Translations under genes and position numbers: made by a program
NCBI RefSeq assembly: GCF_000184345.1
Contig: NC_017583.1
Coordinates: 1,488,001 to 1,552,000, forward strand
Origin: Spirochaeta thermophila DSM 6578
GTDB taxonomy: Bacteria; Spirochaetota; Spirochaetia; Winmispirales; Winmispiraceae
Direction of reading: 5' to 3'
Length of the DNA: 64,000 nt
Notes under the pieces: generated by a model
What the model saw: the letters and a program-made list of their open reading frames with translations, nothing else
Databases searched by the model: none
Told to the model about the DNA's origin: nothing
In this document: positions 54,815 through 61,770 of the stretch, in pieces
Position numbering within the stretch: position 1 is the stretch's first letter
How the letters are laid out: each line of letters starts with the position of its first letter

Positions 54815-55955
54815 GGAGATCAGGGAACACCGACCATCCTATGAGGAGGACTTCCCCATGGGAAAGGACCTCATCCAGGAGGTGGACGAAAAGATCCTCC
54901 AGCTCTCGCAAGAAGGCTACGCCCTCCTCAAGCAGGACAGACCCGAAGAGGCCATCATCCGCTTCGAGAAGATCCTTGAGCTCGACAGACACAACAACTA
55001 CGCCCTCGTGGGCCTGGGAGACGCCTACAGGAAGAAGGGCGAGCACGACCGCGCCGTCTCCTACTACAGGGAGTGCCTGCGTTACTACCCCGGCAACAAC
55101 TACGCCCTCTTCGGCCTGGCCGACTGCTACAAGGCCCAGGAACGCTATCGCGAGGCCATCGAGATATGGGAGAAATACCTCAAGTACGACGAGACCAACG
55201 TCACGGTCCTCACCCGGGTGGCCGACGCCTATCGCAAGACAGGAAACTTCAAACGATCCAAGGAACTCTATCTCAAGGTGCTCGAACTCGACGAGGGCAA
55301 CCCCTACGCCCTCATCGGACTCGGCCACCTGCACTACGACTTCAAGGACTACCGAACCGCGATCAGCTACTGGGAGGCCATACTCGAGAGGGACAGGGAC
55401 CGTGTCGACATCAGAGTGCTCACGGCAATAGGGAACTGTCACAGAAAGCTCAAACAGTACGAGAGAGGCATCCCCTACTTCCTCAAGGCCCTCGAGAAGG
55501 ATCCCCACAACTTCTACGCCCTCTTCGGCCTGGCCGACTGCTACCGAGGGGTGGGCGATCACCGCAGGTCCCTCCAGTATTGGGAGCGTATCCTCGAGAA
55601 GGACCCCCACAACAAGGTCATCCTCACCCGCACCGGTGACGCCTACCGTCACCTCGGGGATCTCGCGCGGGCCGAGGAGTACTACCACCAGGCCCTCAAC
55701 ATAGAATTCGACAGCTACGCCATCCTCGGCCTCGCCATGGTGCACAAGGCGAGGAAGGAATACCGCGAAGCAGCGGAATCCCTCAACACCATACTCCGCC
55801 TCGATCCCGAGAACCCCAAGATCTACATAGAACTCGCCGACTGCTACCTCCATCTCAATCAGAAGGAGGAGGCGAGATCCGTGCTCAAGGAGTTCTTCAG
55901 GAGGGGGTTCAAAAACACCCACATCCAGCATCTCCTCGACAGACTCGAGACCTGA
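54807..55955 (+). CDS. Tetratricopeptide-repeat protein
   Basis: A 382-residue protein made almost wholly of about ten TPR units of ~34 residues from residue ~30 to the end. Units share W/Y-x2-L/I-G-x3-Y and A-x4-P signatures, for example ALVGLGDAYRKKGEHDRAVSYY and ALFGLADCYKAQERYREAIEIW. No signal peptide or membrane segment is seen, so it is a cytoplasmic protein-protein scaffold. It overlaps the small helical protein gene before it and is 8 bases before rlmN. Function unknown. Confidence 0.88.
   Translation: MNEEIREHRPSYEEDFPMGKDLIQEVDEKILQLSQEGYALLKQDRPEEAIIRFEKILELDRHNNYALVGLGDAYRKKGEHDRAVSYYRECLRYYPGNNYALFGLADCYKAQERYREAIEIWEKYLKYDETNVTVLTRVADAYRKTGNFKRSKELYLKVLELDEGNPYALIGLGHLHYDFKDYRTAISYWEAILERDRDRVDIRVLTAIGNCHRKLKQYERGIPYFLKALEKDPHNFYALFGLADCYRGVGDHRRSLQYWERILEKDPHNKVILTRTGDAYRHLGDLARAEEYYHQALNIEFDSYAILGLAMVHKARKEYREAAESLNTILRLDPENPKIYIELADCYLHLNQKEEARSVLKEFFRRGFKNTHIQHLLDRLET
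55101..55544 (+). repeat. Exact 30-base direct repeat inside the TPR gene
   Basis: The same 30 bases, coding YALFGLADCY, occur at 55101-55130 and 55515-55544, 414 bases (138 codons, about four TPR units) apart. Identity at the DNA level suggests fairly recent duplication or gene conversion of TPR units. Confidence 0.8.
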
Positions 55956-55963
55956 ACGGCGCC

Positions 55964-57028
55964 ATGAGGACCAGGGAACGGCTCTCCCTTTCAGGCCTGC
56001 TTCCGGAAGAGATCTCCGAACTCCTTCCAATGGAACCTCGTTATCGAGCCATCCAGATCTTCGAATGGATCCATGCGAAACGGATCCTTTCCTTCTCCGG
56101 CATGACAACCCTCCCTTCCCGCCTGAGGGAGGAACTCTCCTCTTCGTACCACGTACGAGGCGCCACGATCCACGCACTCGTGCAGGATCCCGGAGACGAG
56201 ACCATCAAGGCCCAGGTACGCCTGCAGGATGGACAGATCGTCGAAGCCGTGGTACTCACCGACGGGAAGGGACGGAAGACCGCCTGCCTCTCCACCCAGG
56301 CGGGGTGCGCCATGGGGTGCGCCTTCTGCAAAACCGGTCAACTCGGATTCTCCAGGAACCTCACCCCCGGAGAGATCGTGGATCAATGGCTCATCCTCCA
56401 GGACACGGCCGGTCCCCTCTCGCACATCGTCTTCATGGGCATGGGGGAACCGCTCCTCAACCTCGCGAACCTCAGGAAGGCCATCTCGATACTCTCCCAT
56501 GAGCGGGGTTCCCGCCTCAGCCTCAGGAGGATCACGGTCTCCACCTGCGGTATCGTCCCGGGTATCCTCAGCCTGGCGGAAGAAGGGCCGCACGTCCGCC
56601 TCGCCTTTTCACTCACGAGCGCCCGGCCCGAGGTGAGGAAACAGCTCATGCCCGTCGAAGCACGCCACCCTCTCGACCATGTGAAGGAGGCGCTCCTCAA
56701 ATACCAGGCGGCGACCGGCAAACGCATCACCCTCGAGGTGGTGGCCATAGAGGGACTCACCTGTACCCCCGAGGAGAGCAGGGCCATCGCAGGATTCGCC
56801 GAAGGCCTCAGGGTGCTCGTGAACGTGATCCCCTGGAACCCCGTGCCCGGCCTCCCCTACCGTCCTCCCTCTCCCGCAGCCCTCTCCTCCTTCGTCTCCT
56901 CCCTCACGAAAAAGGCCCTCACGGTCACCGTCAGGTACCGCAAGGGCCAACACATCCATGGCGCATGTGGACAGCTCGGCGTCGTCACTCCTCGGAAGAC
57001 CCATCGGGAGGCAGGAGCACGGCCCTGA
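55964..57028 (+). CDS. rlmN: 23S rRNA (adenine2503-C2)-methyltransferase
   Basis: A 354-residue radical-SAM enzyme that methylates A2503 of 23S rRNA (and A37 of some tRNAs). The N-terminal domain is RYRAIQIFEWIHAKR. The cluster motif is STQAGCAMGCAFCKTG (CxxxCxxC) near residue 115; SHIVFMGMGEPLLNL and ITVSTCGIVPGI follow; the methyl-carrying Cys is in HIHGACGQLG near residue 338. The ribosome-binding site is weak. Its last 44 bases overlap the end of the convergent alaS gene. Confidence 0.95.
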   Translation: MRTRERLSLSGLLPEEISELLPMEPRYRAIQIFEWIHAKRILSFSGMTTLPSRLREELSSSYHVRGATIHALVQDPGDETIKAQVRLQDGQIVEAVVLTDGKGRKTACLSTQAGCAMGCAFCKTGQLGFSRNLTPGEIVDQWLILQDTAGPLSHIVFMGMGEPLLNLANLRKAISILSHERGSRLSLRRITVSTCGIVPGILSLAEEGPHVRLAFSLTSARPEVRKQLMPVEARHPLDHVKEALLKYQAATGKRITLEVVAIEGLTCTPEESRAIAGFAEGLRVLVNVIPWNPVPGLPYRPPSPAALSSFVSSLTKKALTVTVRYRKGQHIHGACGQLGVVTPRKTHREAGARP

Positions 57029-58796
57029 TCCTCCGCACACCCGCCGAGGAAGACTGCTCCTTCACGATCTTGAACCTCCCGAGCACCCCGGTACGCTCCA
57101 CATGCGGCCCCCCGCACACCTCCTTCGAGAAATCTCCCACCGAGTACACCTTCACCTTCTCGTCGTACCGGTCGGTAAAGAAGGCGATCGCCCCCTTCTC
57201 CTTGGCCTCCTCCAGGGTCATCACCTCCATGGTGACGGGGAGATCCTCTTTGATCTTCTGGTTGACGATCTCCTCCACCTTCCGTATCTGCTCGGGCGTG
57301 AGCTTGTCGGGATGCGAGAAATCGAACCTCAACCGCTCGGGCGTGATGTTGCTCCCCTTCTGCTGGACGTGGGGGCCGAGTACGATCCGCAACGCCTGAT
57401 GGAGCAGGTGGGTGGCGGTGTGGAGCTTGGTCGTCTCTTCGGTGTGATCGGCGAGCCCTCCCTTGAACACCCGGTCGGCGCCTTGCTTGGAGCGTTCCCT
57501 GTGGCGCTCGAATTCCTCGTCGAACCCCGCTCTATCCACGGTGAGCCCATGCTCCCGTGCGAGCTCCTCGGTCACCTCGATGGGAAACCCGTAGGTGTCG
57601 TAGAGCCTGAAGGCGATCCGCCCTGGAATCACCTTTTTGGGGTTCTTGAGCAGGTTGGGAAGCATCTTCTCGAACTCGTGCTCGCCCTTCTGGAGCGTCT
57701 TGAGAAACTTGTCCTCCTCCACCCGGAGTTCTTCGAGAACGAAATCGCGCTTTTCCGCGAGGAGAGGATAGTACTCCTTGTACATGTCCAACACGACCTG
57801 GGCGGGCAGGTGGACGAAATTGCCCTCGACTCCGAGCTTCCTCGCATGCCGGATCGCCCTCCGGATGAGACGCCGGAGCACATACCCCTGCCCCACGTTG
57901 GAGGGAGTTACCCCCCGTTCGTCTCCCAGGATGAAGGTGGCAGCCTTTATGTGATCGGAGATGATCCTTATCGAGACATCCTTCTCGGGATCCCTCCCAT
58001 ACACCGCCCCCGTGGACTCCTCGATCGCCCGTATGATGGGCACGAAGAACTCGGTATCGTAGACCGACTGCTTTCCCTGGAGGATCGCCGTGGTACGCTC
58101 GAGCCCCATTCCCGTATCTACGCACTTACGCGAGAGGGGCTCATACGTGCCATCCGCCTTCTTGTTGTACTCCATGAAGACATCGTTCCATATCTCGAAG
58201 TACTTTCCGCACGAGCAGCCCGGCTTGCAGTCCGGCCCGCATGGAGGCTTGCCGGTATCGATGAACATCTCGGTGTCAGGCCCGCACGGCCCTGTCTTGC
58301 CCGCCGGCCCCCACCAGTTGTGTTCCCTCGACATGAAGTGGATGCGTTCCTCGGGAATCCCAAGGCTCCGCCAGATCTCCGCCGATTCCTCATCACGGGG
58401 GACCATCTCATCCCCTGCGAAGACGGTCACAGAGAGCCTCCCGGGATCGATCCCGAGCCATCGAGGGGACGTGAGAAACTCGTAGCTCATCCTGATGGCC
58501 TCTTCTTTGAAGTAGTCCCCCAACGACCAGTTTCCCAACATCTCGAAAAACGTGAGATGGCTCGCATCGCCCACCGCATCGATATCCCCGGTACGGATGC
58601 ACCGCTGGTAGTCGACCAGCCGCTTGCCCGCCGGATGCTCCGCTCCGAGGATGTAGGGCACGAGTGGATGCATCCCCGCCGTGGTGAACAACACCGTCGG
58701 ATCGTTCTCCGGGATGAGGGAGAACCCGGAGATCTCCGCATGACCGTGTTCCCTGAAGAACCGGATATACTTCTCGCGCAGCTCTTTTCCTGTCAT
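56985..58796 (-). CDS. alaS: Alanyl-tRNA synthetase, short spirochaete-type
   Basis: A 603-residue enzyme that charges tRNA-Ala. The aminoacylation domain has class II motifs (DYQRCIRTGDIDAVGDASHLTFFEMLGNWS in parts: DYQRCIRTGDIDAVG, HLTFFEMLGNWSLGDYF; then CVDTGMGLERT). The editing domain has HTATHLLHQALR (HxxxH) and CGGPHVERTG (CxxxH). It ends soon after the editing domain, so the DHHA1/C-Ala region present in ~870-residue AlaRS is missing, as in other spirochaetes. The extra Cys-rich insert PPCGPDCKPGCSCGKYFEIW may bind a metal. No Shine-Dalgarno; see the promoter. Confidence 0.94.
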   Translation of the reverse strand: MTGKELREKYIRFFREHGHAEISGFSLIPENDPTVLFTTAGMHPLVPYILGAEHPAGKRLVDYQRCIRTGDIDAVGDASHLTFFEMLGNWSLGDYFKEEAIRMSYEFLTSPRWLGIDPGRLSVTVFAGDEMVPRDEESAEIWRSLGIPEERIHFMSREHNWWGPAGKTGPCGPDTEMFIDTGKPPCGPDCKPGCSCGKYFEIWNDVFMEYNKKADGTYEPLSRKCVDTGMGLERTTAILQGKQSVYDTEFFVPIIRAIEESTGAVYGRDPEKDVSIRIISDHIKAATFILGDERGVTPSNVGQGYVLRRLIRRAIRHARKLGVEGNFVHLPAQVVLDMYKEYYPLLAEKRDFVLEELRVEEDKFLKTLQKGEHEFEKMLPNLLKNPKKVIPGRIAFRLYDTYGFPIEVTEELAREHGLTVDRAGFDEEFERHRERSKQGADRVFKGGLADHTEETTKLHTATHLLHQALRIVLGPHVQQKGSNITPERLRFDFSHPDKLTPEQIRKVEEIVNQKIKEDLPVTMEVMTLEEAKEKGAIAFFTDRYDEKVKVYSVGDFSKEVCGGPHVERTGVLGRFKIVKEQSSSAGVRRIRAVLLPPDGSSEE

Positions 58797-58805
58797 GGTG
58801 GTAAG

Positions 58806-58834
58806 ATAGTAATAAAACCCCCCTGCGCTGTCAA
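58806..58834 (-). promoter_or_regulatory. Promoter of alaS, apparently leaderless
   Basis: On the minus strand, consensus TTGACA and TACTAT are separated by 17 bases. Nine bases lie between the -10 box and the ATG at 58796, so the mRNA would have a leader of about 0-3 bases. No ribosome-binding site is present. Confidence 0.78.
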
Positions 58835-58875
58835 CATGAATAACACCGGCAGGAACATGATCACCCCTCTTACAC

Positions 58876-58904
58876 TTGACATGTGATCGATCTTCTGGTA
58901 TATA
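58876..58904 (+). promoter_or_regulatory. Promoter of the tRNA-Phe gene
   Basis: Consensus TTGACA and TATATA with 17-base spacing, 15 bases before the first tRNA nucleotide. Divergent from the alaS promoter 42 bases away. Confidence 0.78.
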
Positions 58905-58919
58905 TCCTCACGTAACGAT

Positions 58920-58992
58920 GCCGCTGTAGCTCAGTTGGTAGAGCAGGGGACTGAAAATCCCCGTGTCCGCAGTTCGATTCTGCGCGGCGGCA
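58920..58992 (+). tRNA. tRNA-Phe (anticodon GAA)
   Basis: A 73-nucleotide cloverleaf: acceptor stem GCCGCTG with CGGCGGC (one G-T pair), D arm TAGCTCAGTTGGTAGAGC, anticodon arm GGGGA-CTGAAAA-TCCCC with GAA at 58953-58955, and T arm with GTTCGATTC. The discriminator base is A. CCA is not encoded and must be added by nucleotidyltransferase. A strong promoter lies before it and a terminator directly after, so it is a single-gene transcript. Confidence 0.97.
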
Positions 58993-59017
58993 GGCCGGCC
59001 GGAAGGCCGGTTTTTTT
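58993..59017 (+). terminator. Rho-independent terminator of tRNA-Phe
   Basis: Stem CCGGCC-GGAA-GGCCGG (58995-59010) followed by seven T residues, starting three bases after the tRNA 3' end. Confidence 0.93.
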
Positions 59018-59048
59018 GTATCCAGGAGAGGGCACGACCTGTCTCCCC

Positions 59049-59077
59049 TTGGCAAAGCCCGGCCTCTCCCCTATAGT
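59049..59077 (+). promoter_or_regulatory. Promoter of the EIIA-CBS gene, apparently leaderless
   Basis: TTGGCA and TATAGT with 17-base spacing. Only six bases separate the -10 box from the ATG at 59084, which places the expected transcription start on the ATG itself. No ribosome-binding site is seen. Confidence 0.72.
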
Positions 59078-59083
59078 GATCGC

Positions 59084-59977
59084 ATGAAACTCTCGAGCTA
59101 CCTCCACCCGGAGTACATCAAACTCAAGGCCCGTATCTCGTCGTTCGAAGAGGGGGTGAGACTCCTCCTTGGGCTCATTCGTGGCCTCGTGGACCAGGAC
59201 GAGAAGACCCTCTTCTCCCGTGTCCAGGAGAGGGAAGCGCAGGCACCCACGGTCCTCGATCACGGACTCTGTGTTCCCCACCTCAGGCTCGACGACTTCG
59301 ACGACCACGTGATCGCCGTGGCGGTGCCGGAGAGGCCCTTCACCTATGGCGGGAAAGAGGTGGACATCCTCATTCTCATCATCTCGTCGAAGGCCCAGCC
59401 CTCCACCTATCTCAACACCCTCAAAGGCCTCGCCACCCTCTTCAAAGATCCTGATACCAGGGAAGCGCTCCTTTCTGCAAAACATCCCGAACAGTTCATC
59501 CGCATCATCGCAGCCCACGACGTGGAGATAAAGAAGGGCCTTCTCGTCAGGGACATCATGAACACCTCCATCGTCTCCATCTCTCCCGACGATACGATAA
59601 AGGACGTGGTGGACCTCTTCGTGAAGTATCACACGAGCTACCTTCCGGTGATCGAGGCGTCCGGACGTTTCGTGGGTGAGATCCGGATGCTCGACGTCCT
59701 CCACATAGGACTTCCCCAATACACCTCCATGCTCGGGAATCTGAGTTTCCTCTCCTCGTTCGAACCCTTCGAGGAACTCCTCAAGAACGAGGAGCGCATC
59801 CAGGTGAAGGAGGTGATGAAGCAGCCTCACCCCGTGTGCACACCGCAGACCACGGTGATAGAGCTCACCTTCGAGATGACCCGTACACTGCGACGTCACG
59901 TCGCAGTGGTAGAGGGAGAGGCCCTCGTCGGTGTGGTGAGCTTCATGGACATTCTCGAAAAGGTGCTGAGGGTATAA
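59084..59977 (+). CDS. PTS EIIA-like domain fused to a CBS-domain pair
   Basis: A 297-residue cytoplasmic protein. Residues ~1-145 look like a PTS EIIA type 2 (PtsN/fructose) domain with the phospho-accepting His at 66 (GLCVPHLRLDD) and VDILILIISSKAQPSTYLNTL. Residues ~153-297 are two CBS domains (VRDIMNTSIVSISPDDTIKDVVDLF and VKEVMKQPHPVCTPQTTVIELTF, each given in part: VRDIMNTSIVSI, VKEVMKQPHPVC), which often bind adenosine nucleotides. The transporter gene begins two bases after the stop, so this is probably a regulatory subunit of that transporter, sensing phosphorylation and energy state; that is inference. Confidence 0.83.
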   Translation: MKLSSYLHPEYIKLKARISSFEEGVRLLLGLIRGLVDQDEKTLFSRVQEREAQAPTVLDHGLCVPHLRLDDFDDHVIAVAVPERPFTYGGKEVDILILIISSKAQPSTYLNTLKGLATLFKDPDTREALLSAKHPEQFIRIIAAHDVEIKKGLLVRDIMNTSIVSISPDDTIKDVVDLFVKYHTSYLPVIEASGRFVGEIRMLDVLHIGLPQYTSMLGNLSFLSSFEPFEELLKNEERIQVKEVMKQPHPVCTPQTTVIELTFEMTRTLRRHVAVVEGEALVGVVSFMDILEKVLRV

Positions 59978-59979
59978 GT

Positions 59980-61260
59980 ATGGGATGGCAGATCTACGGC
60001 GCACTCATCCTCTTCGTGCTCATCTATGTACTCATCTCACTCGAGAAGATCAACAAGACCATCCTCGCCCTCCTGGGGGGATCGATTTTCCTTTTACTCA
60101 AGATCCTCACTCAGGAGGCGGCGTTCCTCGAACACATCGACTGGAACGTGATCCTCCTCCTCGTGAGCATGATGATCATCGTGGGGATCACCAAGGAATC
60201 GGGGCTCTTTCAGTACGTGGCCCTCAAGACCGCGAAGCTCACAAGGGGTAATCCGGTACTCATCCTCATCCTCTTCGCCCTCATCACAGCGGGCTTCTCG
60301 GCCCTCCTCGACAATGTGACTACCGTGCTGATTCTCACACCGATCACCATACTCATCGCGGTGGAGCTGGGCATCTCGCCGATTCCCTTCGTGATAAGCG
60401 ACGCCATCGCATCGAACATCGGCGGCACCGCCACCCTCATAGGCGACCCGCCAAACATCATGATAGGGAGCGCCGCAGGACTCTCATTCATGGACTTTCT
60501 CGTGAACCTCACCCCCTTTATCCTCCTCTTTCTCGGGATCTACGGCCTGCTCGCCTGGTGGCTCTTCGGCAGGGATCTCAGGGTGAGCAACGAGCGCAGG
60601 GCCCGCCTCATGGAGATCGACGAGCGCAAGGCCATCACCAACCCACGGCTCCTCAAGCGCTCCCTCCTTGTTCTCGGTCTCGTGATGGTGGGGTTCTTCA
60701 TTCACGGCGCCCTGGGGCTGGAACCCGCCACCATCGCCATGACCGGCGCCTCGCTCCTCATGCTCCTCTCCGGCGAGCACGAGGTGGAGAAGTTCTTCCA
60801 CGAGGTCGAGTGGGGCACTATCTTCTTCTTCATCGGGCTGTTCATCATGGTAGGCGGCCTCGTCGAGGTGGGGGCCATCGAGCGCCTCTCCCAGGCCGTG
60901 CTCTCGCTCACCAGGGGCAATATCCAGTCCACCTCCCTCCTCATCCTATGGTTCTCAGGTATCTTCTCCGCCATCGTGGACAACATTCCCTACGTCGCAA
61001 CCATGATACCTCTCATAGAGCACATGGGAGACACCCTCGGCCATCCCGCCATTCAACCGCTCTGGTGGTCCCTGGCCCTGGGAGCGTGCCTCGGCGGGAA
61101 CGGCACCCTCGTGGGGGCCTCGGCGAACGTGGTGTCGGCCGGCATCGCGGGAAGGTCGGGCTACCGCATCTCGTTCCTCGAGTTCACCAAGTACGGTGCC
61201 TTGGTAACGGCGGTATCGCTCCTCTTCTCTACTCTCTACGTGTTCATCCGATACTTTTGA
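59980..61260 (+). CDS. ArsB/NhaD-family ion transporter
   Basis: A 426-residue membrane protein with about ten to twelve spans. It belongs to the ion transporter superfamily containing ArsB, NhaD and the P protein: FSALLDNVTTVLILTPITI and ASNIGGTATLIGDPPNIMIGSAAG in the first half, mirrored by IFSAIVDNIPYVATMIPLI and GACLGGNGTLVGASANVVSAG in the second, the two inverted-repeat substrate loops. The ATG at 59980 has GAGG upstream; the longer open frame lies inside the EIIA-CBS gene. Substrate (Na+/H+, arsenite or another anion) is not decided by sequence. Confidence 0.87.
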   Translation: MGWQIYGALILFVLIYVLISLEKINKTILALLGGSIFLLLKILTQEAAFLEHIDWNVILLLVSMMIIVGITKESGLFQYVALKTAKLTRGNPVLILILFALITAGFSALLDNVTTVLILTPITILIAVELGISPIPFVISDAIASNIGGTATLIGDPPNIMIGSAAGLSFMDFLVNLTPFILLFLGIYGLLAWWLFGRDLRVSNERRARLMEIDERKAITNPRLLKRSLLVLGLVMVGFFIHGALGLEPATIAMTGASLLMLLSGEHEVEKFFHEVEWGTIFFFIGLFIMVGGLVEVGAIERLSQAVLSLTRGNIQSTSLLILWFSGIFSAIVDNIPYVATMIPLIEHMGDTLGHPAIQPLWWSLALGACLGGNGTLVGASANVVSAGIAGRSGYRISFLEFTKYGALVTAVSLLFSTLYVFIRYF

Positions 61261-61291
61261 GTACTCACCCATTCTCCAAGAGGAAGGACGT

Positions 61292-61762
61292 ATGACCCGG
61301 ACGCTTCTCCTCACAGCCCTCCTCACCCTCGCCCCTGTCTCCGAGCTCCGGGGAGGCCTCCCCTTCGCACTCGCTCAAGGGCTCCACCCGGTCTTTGCCT
61401 ACCTCTACTGTGTGACCCTCAACAGCCTGGTCGCCCCTCTCCTCTACCTCTTCCTCAACACCATCCACAGGGCCCTCCTCGGCATCCCCGTCTACCACCG
61501 CATCGCCGAACGCCTCCTCGAACGGGCCCGGAGAAAGGTACACGATCAGGTGGAGCGCTACGGCATGTGGGGACTCATGGTCTTCGTGGCCGTCCCCCTC
61601 CCCGTCACCGGCGCCTACACCGGTACCCTGGGCGCGTGGATCCTCGGCCTCCCCCTCAGGAAGACCGCACCTGCGGTGACCCTGGGCGTAGTCATCGCAG
61701 GGATCATCGTCCTTCTCGTGACACTCACAGGGATAGAGACACTCAAGTTCATCGTGAAGTGA
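61292..61762 (+). CDS. Small multidrug-export-type membrane protein (COG2426)
   Basis: A 156-residue membrane protein with about four spans. The N-terminal segment LLTLAPVSELRGGLPFALAQGL and the later VFVAVPLPVTGAYTGTLGAWILGL with its Pro/Gly-rich re-entrant look are the family signatures (COG2426, annotated as putative small multidrug export). AGAGGAAGG supports the ATG. The transported compound is unknown. It lies between the NhaD-like transporter and the helicase gene, 8 bases before the latter. Confidence 0.83.
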   Translation: MTRTLLLTALLTLAPVSELRGGLPFALAQGLHPVFAYLYCVTLNSLVAPLLYLFLNTIHRALLGIPVYHRIAERLLERARRKVHDQVERYGMWGLMVFVAVPLPVTGAYTGTLGAWILGLPLRKTAPAVTLGVVIAGIIVLLVTLTGIETLKFIVK

Positions 61763-61770
61763 GGTACACC

